From assembly GCF_012935325.2 (NCBI RefSeq), contig NZ_JABBYG020000030.1, positions 1-47,531 of the forward strand: 47,531 nucleotides of DNA, written 5' to 3'. The translations under genes were made by a program, and so were the position numbers. This DNA is from Paenibacillus sp. PL91 (GTDB lineage Bacteria > Bacillota > Bacilli > Paenibacillales > Paenibacillaceae). Position 1 is the stretch's first letter. The number at the start of each line of letters is the position of its first letter. Positions 32,655 to 41,255 of this stretch are shown here, one piece after another. Under the pieces are notes generated by a model that was not told the DNA's origin, did not search any database, and saw nothing but the letters and a program-made list of their open reading frames with translations.

Positions 32655-34121
32655 ATGAATTTCAAAAGAATGATGAAACAAGCAACAGCAGTAACGTTCA
32701 CGGCCGTATTACTGGCAGGAGGCGGAACGCAAGCATTTGCAAAAGAAATAAACAGCAGCGACTTTAATGAAAGCTATGGTTTTTCCCATATCACACGCGC
32801 TGATATGTTGAAATTACCTGAGCAACAGAACAATGAAAAATTCAAAGTGCCCGCGTTCGATGCTTCAACCATCAAGAACATTCCTTCCGCAGTCAAGTAC
32901 GATGAGAATGGGAACAAAATCGAAATGGATGTTTGGGATACTTGGCCGCTGCAAAATGCGGATGGAACCGTCGCAAACTATAACGGCTACCAAATCGTAT
33001 TTGGTTTGGCGGGAGACCCAAAACGAGGATCGGACACGTTTATTTATTTGTTCTATAAGAAAGCTGGAGATACATCCCTTAGCAGCTGGAAGAATGCCGG
33101 CCGGGTATTTAAGGATAGTGACAAATTCGTGCCGAATGATGCGATTCTAAACAATCAAGCCGAGGAATGGTCGGGTTCCGCAACAATGACTTCCGACGGC
33201 AAAGTTCGCTTGTTCTATACCAATCGTCACCCTTGGGATCCGGCTCGTGGATTTTACGGGAAACAAACCTTAACAACGGCTCAAATCAATGTGTCTCAGC
33301 CAGAAGGCGATACGCTGAACGTGGATGGCGTGGAAGATTTCAAATCGATCTATGACGGCAACGACGGCAAGCTTTATCAAACCGTTGATACCACCGGTTT
33401 CAGTAAGGGCGATTATAACGATAATCATACCTTAAGAGATCCTCACTATGTGGAGGAGAACGGCCGTAAATACCTTGTTTTTGAAGCGAATACCGGTTCG
33501 GAAACGGGTTACCAAGGAGAAGAATCCTTATTTAATAAAGCATACTATGGCGGAAACAAGGCGTTCTTCCAAGCGGAGAAAAACAAGCTGCTGCAAAGCC
33601 CGAACAAACCCTATGCGGAAATTGCGAATGGCGCACTCGGTATCATTGAATTAAACGACGATTATACGTTCAAAAAAGAAATGAAGCCGCTGATCGCATC
33701 CAATACCGTAACCGATGAGATTGAACGCGCAAACGTATTTGAGCTGAATGGCAAATGGTATTTGTTCACAAGCTCAAGAGGAGCGAAGATGTACATTGAT
33801 GGAATCGATAAAGAAGACATTTACATGTTTGGTTACGTTTCAAATGATTTGAACGGTCCGTACAAACCATTGAACGACACAGGGCTTGTCCTTCATCAGG
33901 ATCTTAATCCTTATGATATTACTTGGAGTTACGCTCACTTTGCGATTCCGCAAGTCGAAGGCAATAATGTGGTCATCACGAGCTACATGACGAATAGAGG
34001 TTACTTTGAAGATCATCATTCCACTTTTGCGCCAAGCTTCTTGATGAACATTAAAGGCTCCAAGACTTCCGTCGTGCCAAACAAGATCCTGGAACAAGGG
34101 CAATTAACGATTAACAAATAA
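32655..34121 (+). CDS. sacB: Levansucrase (GH68)
   Basis: 488 aa secreted enzyme that splits sucrose and polymerises fructose into levan. Signal peptide residues 1-29 (ending GGTQAFAKE). Catalytic triad by alignment to B. subtilis SacB: nucleophile Asp95 in VWDTWP, transition-state stabiliser Asp262 in RDPHY, acid/base Glu357 in TDEIERAN. Also WSGSATM and the sucrose-box region YLVFEANTGS. Length is typical. RBS GAGGAG. The 168-bp leader shows no RNA-antiterminator sequence of the SacY type that I could identify, so control is more likely through the YesMN-like pair upstream. A terminator follows at 34147. Confidence 0.96.
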   Translation: MNFKRMMKQATAVTFTAVLLAGGGTQAFAKEINSSDFNESYGFSHITRADMLKLPEQQNNEKFKVPAFDASTIKNIPSAVKYDENGNKIEMDVWDTWPLQNADGTVANYNGYQIVFGLAGDPKRGSDTFIYLFYKKAGDTSLSSWKNAGRVFKDSDKFVPNDAILNNQAEEWSGSATMTSDGKVRLFYTNRHPWDPARGFYGKQTLTTAQINVSQPEGDTLNVDGVEDFKSIYDGNDGKLYQTVDTTGFSKGDYNDNHTLRDPHYVEENGRKYLVFEANTGSETGYQGEESLFNKAYYGGNKAFFQAEKNKLLQSPNKPYAEIANGALGIIELNDDYTFKKEMKPLIASNTVTDEIERANVFELNGKWYLFTSSRGAKMYIDGIDKEDIYMFGYVSNDLNGPYKPLNDTGLVLHQDLNPYDITWSYAHFAIPQVEGNNVVITSYMTNRGYFEDHHSTFAPSFLMNIKGSKTSVVPNKILEQGQLTINK

Positions 34122-34146
34122 CCGGTCCCTTAACTAACAAAGATAG

Positions 34147-34183
34147 AAAATGCCAATTTGAAATTGGCGTTTTCTTTTTTTTA
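34147..34183 (+). terminator. Intrinsic terminator after sacB
   Basis: 13-bp arms AAAATGCCAATTT/AAATTGGCGTTTT (one G-T pair) with a 1-base loop, then CTTTTTTTT. Read-through or its own promoter must serve levB. Confidence 0.85.
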
Positions 34184-34223
34184 TTGAAATAGGGATTAGC
34201 AGCATAAAAAGCGAGGTGTCGAC

Positions 34224-35789
34224 TTGAACGAAAATAAGACAAAAGCGATAGGAATCGTTGTTGTATTCATCATAGGTATTAGCTGTTTGATCATGATAGT
34301 CTCAGCGGTATATCACATAGGTAAGAACAAGAAGGAGGAAACGATCGATTTGCAAAATAAACCGTCCTATCGGGCTGCCTATCATTTCACTGTACCCGAC
34401 AAGTGGAAAAACGACCCGCAGAGACCAATTTTTTTGGATGGAAAATATCATTATTATTATCTCTATAATCGTGATTATCCAGATGGAAACGGCACGGAAT
34501 GGCGGCATGCCACATCAACGGATTTGATGCATTGGACGGATGAAGGGGTGGCCATTCCCAAATATACAAACCCAAACGGAGATCCATGGTCGGGATCCGT
34601 CGTTGTGGACGATAAAAATACGGCAGGCTTCGGAAAAGGGGCTCTTGTCGCGATTGTAACCCAGCCCTCTGCGGAAGGTGGGAAGCAGGAACAATATTTA
34701 TGGTACAGTACGGACAAAGGTCAAACGTTTAAATCCTACCGCGACGATCCGATTATGCCCAATCCGGGCACAGCCAATTTTCGAGATCCTAAAGTGATCT
34801 GGGACGACGAAGCGCATAAATGGGTGATGGCCATGGCGGAAGGAACGAAAATAGGATTTTACGAGTCTGACAATCTAAAAGATTGGCGCTATACGAGCGG
34901 TTTCTTCACGGAAAATATCGGCATTGTGGAATGCCCCGATCTTTATATGCTGCGGGCGGATGACGGCAGCTTGAAATGGATTCTGGGTGCCAGCGCAAAT
35001 GGCAAATCGATTGAAAAACCAAACACCTACGCTTATTGGACGGGCAGCTTTAACGGAAAGGAGTTCGCCACGGATCATAATGAACCGCAGTGGTTGGATT
35101 ACGGCTTTGATTGGTATGGGGCCGTAACGTTCGAAGACGGAAAGGACAGCGATAAATACAATGATCGTTATGCTTTGGCCTGGATGAACAATTGGGATTA
35201 CCCTCACAATACGCCAACGCTGAAAGAAGGCTTTAATGGAACGGATTCCATTGTTCGTCAGATTCAATTACAAGATGCAGGGGATGGTGCGTATCATCTG
35301 GTTTCACAGCCAATCGAAGCTTTGGACCAATGGACAAGCAAGGCGGATTCCTTTCAACAAATGAAAGTAAACGGCTCTGCAACACTTCCGGTAACAGGCG
35401 ATACGTACCAGCTTGACGCCGATATCTCTTGGACGGAGAGCAAGAATATCGGATTAAGGCTTCGTGAATCTACAGATAAAACCCGCCATGTAGATGTCGG
35501 TGTTTTTGTAGATGGCCAATATTATTACGTCAATCGAGCTTTTACAGAGCAGCCTGATACGAGTAGAAGATATCTTGAAAGCAGAGCGCCATTTGATGTG
35601 AAAAAGAAAAAGGTACACGTAAAGGTCCTGATAGATAAAACAAGCATCGAAGTTTTTATTGATGATGGTAAAATCGTTTTCTCCAATGAAATTTTCCCGG
35701 AAATGGACGATAAAGAAATTAGCCTTTTTTCAGAAGGCGGTACCGCGATTTTTGATAATGTTGTAATCAAGCACTTCAACAAAGATTAG
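34224..35789 (+). CDS. levB: Membrane-anchored levanase (GH32)
   Basis: 521 aa. N-terminal uncleaved membrane anchor (residues 8-32, IGIVVVFIIGISCLIMIVSA), then a five-bladed GH32 propeller: nucleophile Asp64 in WKNDPQRP (family WMNDPNG), Asp188 in FRDP, acid/base Glu236 in ECPDLY; C-terminal beta-sandwich from about 370 (IEVFIDDGKIVFSNEIF). The order sacB-levB and the single N-terminal anchor match B. subtilis endolevanase LevB. Start is TTG with AGGTG upstream. It would cut the levan made by SacB into fructo-oligosaccharides at the cell surface, fitting the sugar-binding protein encoded upstream. Confidence 0.92.
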   Translation: MNENKTKAIGIVVVFIIGISCLIMIVSAVYHIGKNKKEETIDLQNKPSYRAAYHFTVPDKWKNDPQRPIFLDGKYHYYYLYNRDYPDGNGTEWRHATSTDLMHWTDEGVAIPKYTNPNGDPWSGSVVVDDKNTAGFGKGALVAIVTQPSAEGGKQEQYLWYSTDKGQTFKSYRDDPIMPNPGTANFRDPKVIWDDEAHKWVMAMAEGTKIGFYESDNLKDWRYTSGFFTENIGIVECPDLYMLRADDGSLKWILGASANGKSIEKPNTYAYWTGSFNGKEFATDHNEPQWLDYGFDWYGAVTFEDGKDSDKYNDRYALAWMNNWDYPHNTPTLKEGFNGTDSIVRQIQLQDAGDGAYHLVSQPIEALDQWTSKADSFQQMKVNGSATLPVTGDTYQLDADISWTESKNIGLRLRESTDKTRHVDVGVFVDGQYYYVNRAFTEQPDTSRRYLESRAPFDVKKKKVHVKVLIDKTSIEVFIDDGKIVFSNEIFPEMDDKEISLFSEGGTAIFDNVVIKHFNKD

Positions 35790-35951
35790 TTAAGCAGATA
35801 TAATCGTGCTCCCCGCCCATCAAAAACCCTTCTAACGCATGCAAATGTTTCCATAGATTGACTTATGAGGAATAATAGGGGGTGGGTCGGGCATGAGAAT
35901 TGTTTATTATGCTGCGAGGATATTGAGAAAGAAGAAATAATTTGATACGCT

Positions 35952-36233
35952 TTGGGAGCCGCTCCCTTTCTTTTGGAACAAGCAATAGGTTTTCCCGAAA
36001 CGGGGTCACAGGAACGAAAGGTATTGGAATCAATAGGCGCCAAATATGGTAAGACACCATATCAAGTAGCGATAAACAGGGTGTTAAGGCAGGAAGGATT
36101 AGTTACTATTCCTAAGGCCTCGAACAAGGAACACATTGTAGATAATTTAAACGCCCTAGGCTGGGAACTGGATGAAAATGATCTTGATGAGATTGAGATT
36201 AACTTCCCAAGCGGGCAAATAGGATTAAGCTAA
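35952..36233 (+). pseudogene. Aldo/keto reductase, C-terminal fragment
   Basis: About 90 codons: ERKVLESIGAKYGKTPYQVA, INRVLRQEGLVTIPKASNKE, HIVDNLNALGWELDENDLDE. This is the last third of an AKR (IPKxSxxxHxxENLxAxxxxLxxxDLxxID). The catalytic Asp-Tyr-Lys-His part is missing and there is no ribosome binding site. The stop codon TAA lies inside the box of E17 (gcTAAcggg), so the gene end and the repeat are fused. Confidence 0.75.
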
Positions 36234-36316
36234 CGGGATACGTTAATTCAATACATACAGATTAAAACCTCTCATTAGATGCAAACCTAGATTTATTAGG
36301 TATAATGGGAGGTTTT
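36229..36316 (+). repeat. Repeat E17: left box plus distinct hairpin
   Basis: GCTAACGGGATACGTTAATTCAATA (given in two parts: box GCTAACGGGATACGTTA, tail ATTCAATA), where TAACG/CGTTA pair perfectly. Then a hairpin AAAACCTC..CATTA/TAATG..GAGGTTTT (36264-36316). No right box. It provides a terminator-like end to the AKR fragment. Confidence 0.72.
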
Positions 36317-36391
36317 ATATTTCAAGTTTCAAAAAGATAGCTGAATGATATTACATAAGCTGGGTAATTATTAGGCTTGGGAGGTTTTTGA

Positions 36392-36928
36392 ATGCAAGAG
36401 ATAAGCCGGAAAAACGTGATTTATCTCCTATCTGGTCCGCTAGGAGTTGGGAAATCAACAGCTTCGAGAGAACTTGCTCGAAATGTTGAGCAATGCGTTC
36501 TAATTGAGGGTGACAATATACTTCATATGTTTAAGGGAGAATCGCAACTTTCATGGGAGGAACGTCTTTGTCTGACGTGGAAGAATATTCTTGCTTTAAC
36601 GAGAAATTTTATTCAACATAATTTAAATGTAATTATAGATTTTGTAGTAGAGGATGAACTTGACTGGTTTTGTAAACAGATATCGGATTTAAATGTAAGA
36701 GTAAAATATGTCGTACTTCGAGCAGATAAGGAAAAAATAGTCGAACGTCTAACGATAAGGGGAGATATCGATTCCTTAGAACGCTCTCTGTTTTTACTGA
36801 ACAAAATGGAAATGTCCTCATCAAATAACTCATATATTTACGACACTACGTTAAAAAAACCAGCCGAGATTGTAGAAGAAATCATCAATGACCCTCGTTT
36901 TAATGTTAGTGTTGAAGCCAGTTCTTAA
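36392..36928 (+). CDS. Small P-loop kinase (AAA_33/shikimate-kinase-like)
   Basis: 178 aa. Walker A GPLGVGKST at residues 15-23 (LLSGPLGVGKSTASRELA), DNILHMF after the second strand, and a LID-like RLTIRGDIDSLERS with arginines. The fold suits nucleotide/sugar kinases or zeta-toxin-like/gluconate-type kinases; the phosphorylated substrate is not evident. RBS GGGAGG. The TAA stop (36926-36928) is immediately followed by the left box of E18. Single-gene unit between E17 and E18. Confidence 0.78.
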   Translation: MQEISRKNVIYLLSGPLGVGKSTASRELARNVEQCVLIEGDNILHMFKGESQLSWEERLCLTWKNILALTRNFIQHNLNVIIDFVVEDELDWFCKQISDLNVRVKYVVLRADKEKIVERLTIRGDIDSLERSLFLLNKMEMSSSNNSYIYDTTLKKPAEIVEEIINDPRFNVSVEASS

Positions 36929-37009
36929 GCTAACGGAGAACGATAGCTTAATAAAACAGCGGCGGTCTAGGATTTTATTTTGTCCATGGCTGCCGCTGTT
37001 TCTATTTTT
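36929..37009 (+). repeat. Repeat E18: left box plus hairpin with T-run
   Basis: GCTAACGGAGAACGATAG with CTTAATAA, hairpin AACAGCGGC/GCCGCTGTT, then T-rich tail. It directly abuts the kinase stop codon. No right box. Stem class of E16 and E22. Confidence 0.82.
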
Positions 37010-37108
37010 GATACGACTATAATATTTATTTTACAATATCTGACGGTTTAATAACTCAAATAGCTGCTTGGGATAGACACTTTCAGTCTAACCCTGTATT
37101 TTAACAAT

Positions 37109-37852
37109 TCAGCTGTACGCCAGTTGCTCGATACGATGTAAAACGTTTTCCTCGCAATGCCCCCCGTGATAACAGATAACGGTTTGGATGTCATAAGAAA
37201 GGAATTTTTTTAGCGATGATTTTGCCAAATCCGCATCTACGCAGTTGTCGGGTTCCACAAAACACCCGTTATCGATCATCATGGCGTCTCCGGCAATAAG
37301 AAGCTTGTGCTGCTTCAGATAGAGGCTGATATGTCCGGGTGTATGGCCCGGCGTATGAATGACTTCGATCCCGCCAAAGAGAGGGAGTTCCTCTCTGTCA
37401 GTTACTATTTGATCCACTTTGGCCGTCGGCGGATGTTCCAATAAACGAAGGATTGCATCCCGTCTTTCCGAAGGCAGTTCGGCGGGGAGCGCGGCGCGAA
37501 ACTGGTCGATGAATGCCGGGGTAATCTTCAGATGCGGCTTCTCCCCCTGAATATAAGGTTTTTCATCTTCGGTGGAGAGTACGTCGATTTTATGGGGAAA
37601 AGCGTTCAGAATCTCCGTCAACCCTCCGATATGGTCCAAATCATGGTGGGTTAAAATGATTTTTTTGAGCTTGTAAAAGGGGATTCCCGCTTGAGCCATA
37701 GCTTCTTGAAATACGGGCAATCGGAATGGAATTCCGACGTCAATCAAGACGGCCTCCCGATTGTCCCAAATCAGTACGGGATGCAGTACTTCCCGCTTGC
37801 CTCGGAAATTCGTTTCGATGTCAATCGTCTTTAAGTTTACTGTCGTTTTCAT
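37109..37852 (-). CDS. MBL-fold metallo-hydrolase
   Basis: 247 aa. Metal-binding motif ILTHHDLDHIGG (HxHxDH variant with HHDLDH), then HTPGHTPGHISLYL and AGDAMMIDN supplying further ligands, and CYHGGH near the C-terminus. Family: metallo-beta-lactamase-like hydrolases of the glyoxalase II/lactonase type; the precise reaction is not predictable. ATG at 37852 has AAAGGAG nine bases upstream. Divergent from a LysR gene that probably regulates it. Confidence 0.9.
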   Translation of the reverse strand: MKTTVNLKTIDIETNFRGKREVLHPVLIWDNREAVLIDVGIPFRLPVFQEAMAQAGIPFYKLKKIILTHHDLDHIGGLTEILNAFPHKIDVLSTEDEKPYIQGEKPHLKITPAFIDQFRAALPAELPSERRDAILRLLEHPPTAKVDQIVTDREELPLFGGIEVIHTPGHTPGHISLYLKQHKLLIAGDAMMIDNGCFVEPDNCVDADLAKSSLKKFLSYDIQTVICYHGGHCEENVLHRIEQLAYS

Positions 37853-37958
37853 CTTCATCATCTCCTTTGCTCTAAGCTTACGCTTGATCATGCATAACGT
37901 CTAATTTATTATAATAATAAATACTATGAATTTAACTAATGAATTGGAGATGACAAAA

Positions 37959-38834
37959 ATGGAGCTGACTCAGCTCGATTATTTTCTTACTGTCGTTCGG
38001 TTTCAACATGTGACGAAGGCGTCTGAAGTGTTGGCGATTACGCAACCGGCCTTAAGCCATTCCATATCCAAATTGGAGGAAGAATTGGGGGTGCCGCTGT
38101 TCGAGCGAAGAGGCCGGAATATCCAGGTTAGCCGTTATGGGCGAATGTTTGCCGAATCGGTGGAACGCGCGTTGTCCGAGCTGGAGAGGGGAAAGCAAGC
38201 GCTTGAAGAACAAGCTAATCCCGATTCCGGGGTCATCCGTGTCGCCTATCTGAATATACTTGGCGCGGAGCTCGTACCTAAGCTTATTCGCGGGTATCAT
38301 CAACGGAACCCGAAGATCCGGTTCGAATTGGTGCAGGGGAATCATACGTTCATCAGCAGGTATATGGAAAGCAGCGAATGCGACCTTATGATTTCATCCG
38401 CAAAGCTGGAATCGGACGATTATGAATGGTTACCGATGGTGAAGGCACCCTTGTATGTCGTGGTTTCTCCTACTCATCGACTTGCGCAGCGGGAAACAAT
38501 CGAATTCATGGAATTGACCGGCGAACCGTTTATCGAAGTGAAACATTACTGCGGGCTTAAGTCGACACTGGAAAGCTGCTTCAGCCGGGTCGGCTTTGCT
38601 CCGGCCGTTGCATACGAAGCGGAGGACTTGATGACAGTGGCGGGTTTTGTAGTTGCCGGACTCGGGTTATCGATCCTTCCCAAAACGAGCGGATTAATGC
38701 TCGACGGTTTGGTGTGGTTGCCCATCAAAGACGAAGGGAGCATCTGCGAAATCGGCCTCGTTAAGAAACGGGATAAATTTCTCGCGCCGGCGGCGAAACG
38801 TTTTTCGGAGTATGTGACGGCAACTTTTCCCTGA
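37959..38834 (+). CDS. LysR-family transcriptional regulator
   Basis: 291 aa. N-terminal HTH: LDYFLTVVRFQHVTKASEVL, AITQPALSHSISKLEEELGV, PLFERRGRNIQVSRYG. Effector domain from about residue 90 with IRVAYLNILGAELVPKLIRG and AGLGLSILPK. ATG at 37959 follows GGAG; in-frame codons before it are not conserved. Divergent from the MBL hydrolase, 106 bp apart, an AT-rich gap with TTATTATAATAATAA-like symmetry. Confidence 0.93.
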   Translation: MELTQLDYFLTVVRFQHVTKASEVLAITQPALSHSISKLEEELGVPLFERRGRNIQVSRYGRMFAESVERALSELERGKQALEEQANPDSGVIRVAYLNILGAELVPKLIRGYHQRNPKIRFELVQGNHTFISRYMESSECDLMISSAKLESDDYEWLPMVKAPLYVVVSPTHRLAQRETIEFMELTGEPFIEVKHYCGLKSTLESCFSRVGFAPAVAYEAEDLMTVAGFVVAGLGLSILPKTSGLMLDGLVWLPIKDEGSICEIGLVKKRDKFLAPAAKRFSEYVTATFP

Positions 38835-39049
38835 ATTTCAAACAATAGGTGAGACGCGACCGCTTGCGTAGTTCTGCGGGAATGCGGAATCTTGAACCTA
38901 GCAAAGCTGAAGGAATTTTACGATCCAAATCTCATACGGCACAAATGGCCATCTTATGCATCCTAGATACGTTGCCTGGAAAGGCAAGGGATAAGACGAA
39001 TAAAAAGCAGCGCGCAATTAATTATCCTTAGTTCTATCCGAAGGGGTAA
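38835..39049. other. Intergenic stretch, nothing recognised
   Basis: The stretch holds no frame with a ribosome binding site or family resemblance. A 60-codon frame at 38849 was considered and dropped. Confidence 0.4.
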
Positions 39050-39128
39050 GCTAAAGGGAAACGTTAGTTCAATGAAGGACTCTATACAAACGATGAAGGA
39101 GCTGCCGCGGCAACTCCTTTTACATTTT
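39050..39128 (+). repeat. Repeat E19: left box plus hairpin
   Basis: GCTAAAGGGAAACGTTAG with TTCAATGA, then hairpin AAGGAG..GCCG/CGGC..CTCCTT with TTTT. CTAA/TTAG ends pair. No right box. Confidence 0.75.
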
Positions 39129-39173
39129 CACAAAATATAATATTTGAAGCATATGTCCAAACTTTATAAGCTT

Positions 39174-39377
39174 CTAGCATCCGGAATTTGACGGTAAATC
39201 CGTATTACGTCTATATTTTTTCTCAAACTTTTCATCTTTCATTAGAGGTATTTTGAATTCGACTTCTAGCCTGGTCATCAATCTAGCATATTGATAATCC
39301 TTCTGATCTTGCTGTATATCCTTTAGAAGCAAAACTTTTGAAAACTCTTTTCTAACCTCGATTAATAAATCGCTCAC
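39174..39377 (-). CDS. Small hypothetical protein
   Basis: 67 aa starting GTG with AAGGAG ten bases upstream, a good translation signal. Reads SDLLIEVRKEFSKVLLLKDI, QKDYQYARLMTRLEVEFKIP, MKDEKFEKKYR: helical and charged, soluble. The last ten codons may run into foreign DNA. Divergent from the broken DUF1569 gene. Not assigned to a family. Confidence 0.6.
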   Translation of the reverse strand: MSDLLIEVRKEFSKVLLLKDIQQDQKDYQYARLMTRLEVEFKIPLMKDEKFEKKYRRNTDLPSNSGC

Positions 39378-39422
39378 TTAACTTCCACTCCTTCACAAAA
39401 TAAGGAATTTAGTTGTCCTTAA

Positions 39423-39784
39423 CGATCCTCGATCAGTACGGAGATTGCTCATTGCTCATCGTTCCAAGACATTGCAATGGGAACTTCCTTTGCCCCAAGA
39501 GGTTGGTTAGGCATATTAATTGGAAGGTTTGTGAAACCAGTTTTTATAATGACAAGCCACTTGCCCGTAACATGTCCACTATCCCGACCATTTTAATTGT
39601 AGAAGAAAAAGAATTTGAAACCGAAAAAGGAAAACTAAAACAAAAAATTATAACATTCCAGAACAATGGTCTAGAAAAATGCACGTCCCATCCACATCCT
39701 TTTTTTGGGAATCTCACTCCTGAGCAATGGGGAAAAGGACTATATAAGCATCTAGACCATCATTTAATACAGTTTGGTGTGTAG
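39423..39784 (+). pseudogene. DUF1569 protein, 5'-truncated and frameshifted
   Basis: Two frames join to a DUF1569 (DinB-like fold) protein: IAHCSSFQDIAMGTSFAPRG, WLGILIGRFVKPVF in one frame, then from about 39543 YNDKPLARNMSTIPTILIVE, EKEFETEKGKLKQKI, HPFFGNLTPEQWGKGLYKHL, DHHLIQFGV in another. The conserved His-rich end DHH is present, as is AHCS near the start of what remains, but the first ~35 residues are lost. A frameshift near 39540 breaks it. Its last 129 bp, the following hairpin and the box are duplicated at 2881-3075. Confidence 0.75.
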
Positions 39785-39832
39785 TCATTAACTTGCGTAC
39801 AAAGGTCTGCCATGATGGCAACACTTTGTTGC

Positions 39833-39899
39833 GCTAACGGGAAACGATAGTTGAATGCAACACGGCAGCAGCCGGTCTTATGGATCGGTTGCTTTTTTC
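39833..39899 (+). repeat. Repeat E20: left box plus hairpin, preceded by a shared hairpin
   Basis: GCTAACGGGAAACGATAG with TTGAATG, hairpin GCAGCCG/CGGTTGC, T-run. Directly upstream is the hairpin shared with E2. After the box, E20 and E2 carry different hairpins. No right box. Confidence 0.82.
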
Positions 39900-40025
39900 A
39901 TTCAACACCAATTATTCAAGCTAAAAAACAATAAAAAAAATAATTACTTCCTTTGTCGATTTCACTATTGTTCACTCGTCGTGTTCATAGAAGGATAATT
40001 TCAAGTGGAAAGGTTGTTGAACTTT

Positions 40026-40421
40026 ATGGGAGCACAAATTCACTCTTATTTGATGTCGGAGGATGCAAGAGATCAGGCGGATTTTTACGTCGAGTCACTG
40101 GGTGGCGAAATTCAGTCTCTCACCACATTCGGCGAGATGCCGGGGACACCCGAGGCGATGAAGGATAAAGTCATGCATTTGGCTTTGACAGTGGCGGGAA
40201 CGAATACGTTAATGATTTCCGATTCTTTCGCACCGGTTTCGTATAACCGCAGCATCATTCTTGCTTTAAACTATGACGATGAGTCAGAAGCCAGAACGGC
40301 TTATGCCAATCTAAGCGAGGGCGGCGAAAGCAAGTATCCTCTCGCTCTTCAGCCATGGGGTGCTTATTATGGGGAAGTCGTAGATAAATTTGGTGTCACG
40401 TGGATGATTACCAAACAGTAA
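40026..40421 (+). CDS. VOC-family protein (PhnB/glyoxalase-like)
   Basis: 131 aa. Opens GAQIHSYLMSEDARDQADFY with the strand-helix of a vicinal-oxygen-chelate half, then VMHLALTVAGTNTLMISDSF and ALQPWGAYYGEVVDKFGVTW, the PhnB-like end (GxxxDxFGVxW). Such proteins are often members of resistance or small-molecule enzymes, but many are unassigned. Start ATG 40026; an in-frame GTG at 40005 is possible. 210 bp before the DoxX-like gene. Confidence 0.82.
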   Translation: MGAQIHSYLMSEDARDQADFYVESLGGEIQSLTTFGEMPGTPEAMKDKVMHLALTVAGTNTLMISDSFAPVSYNRSIILALNYDDESEARTAYANLSEGGESKYPLALQPWGAYYGEVVDKFGVTWMITKQ

Positions 40422-40631
40422 GCTGCCGGTCACAAGGTGGAATTTCATTATTTTGAGGGCCGAGCAACGAAAACTATAGTTGAGGGGCTTGATTTCGCGG
40501 CAACTCCAACTCTTTTCCTACCATTTAGTGGTTATTCAACAGACGCGATAAAAGAAGTAAGTATGCGTCATTTGTGTTTCTATAGTTTTGTAATCAAACA
40601 ATAGGGAGTCAGTTAAAAGGAGAGATGGACG

Positions 40632-41024
40632 ATGACAAGAACAAATTCTAAAGGCCAACAATGGACGGCAAGAGTGATGAGTGGAATAGCCATTTTGTTT
40701 ATGCTGCTTGACAGTATCATGAAATTATTTAAACCTGCATTTGTTGTTGATTCTGCCGCATCACTTGGCTTCCAGGAACATCATATTTATTTAATGGGCA
40801 TACTCGGACTTCTTTCTACTATTCTTTATGCATTACCTCGTACAACGATCTTAGGTGCAGTGGTGTTGACCGGTTATTTTGGAGGCGTGATTGCGACACA
40901 GGTTCGTCTAGACGCCCCACTTTTTTCTACGATCCTGTTTCCTGTTTATCTTGCTGTGTTGGTTTGGGGAGGCCTTTGGCTGAGGAATGAGCAAGTACGC
41001 AAATTCTTTTCTTTGCAAAAATAG
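40632..41024 (+). CDS. DoxX-like membrane protein
   Basis: 130 aa with four transmembrane helices (residues about 13-33, 50-68, 72-90, 97-117), and sequence GIAILFMLLDSIMKLFKPAF, LGFQEHHIYLMGILGLLSTI, LGAVVLTGYFGGVIATQVR, typical of the DoxX-like family (PF13564). These are small membrane proteins of poorly known function, often near oxidoreductases or VOC proteins, as here. RBS AAAAGGAG. Confidence 0.88.
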   Translation: MTRTNSKGQQWTARVMSGIAILFMLLDSIMKLFKPAFVVDSAASLGFQEHHIYLMGILGLLSTILYALPRTTILGAVVLTGYFGGVIATQVRLDAPLFSTILFPVYLAVLVWGGLWLRNEQVRKFFSLQK

Positions 41025-41105
41025 ATGAGAGACTTTTAGTGAAACCAAGTCGGAGCGAAACATTCGCCTTAACAGATTTATTGAAATATTAAGCAAGGTC
41101 ATTTA

Positions 41106-41190
41106 ACTAACGGGTAACGATAGCTCAATAAGCTTGAAGAGACGGCAGCCGGTGGAGTGGCTGCCGTCTTCTCAACTAACGGGCGGTTAT
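41106..41190 (+). repeat. Box-hairpin repeat E21 (complete)
   Basis: Left box ACTAACGGGTAACGATAG with CTCAATAA, hairpin AAGAGACGGCAGCC/GGCTGCCGTCTTCT, right box ACTAACGGGCGGTTAT at 41175. It lies between convergent DoxX-like and TetR genes and can terminate both. Confidence 0.87.
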
Positions 41191-41255
41191 CCGTAACTGG
41201 TTTCCTAAATCATGGATTATTAGGTCTTCCCCATAGATAATTCCCTAACTTCTCC

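Noticed and set aside
38849..39031. 60-codon plus-strand frame
   Set aside because: No ribosome binding site, low-complexity charged sequence and no family resemblance.
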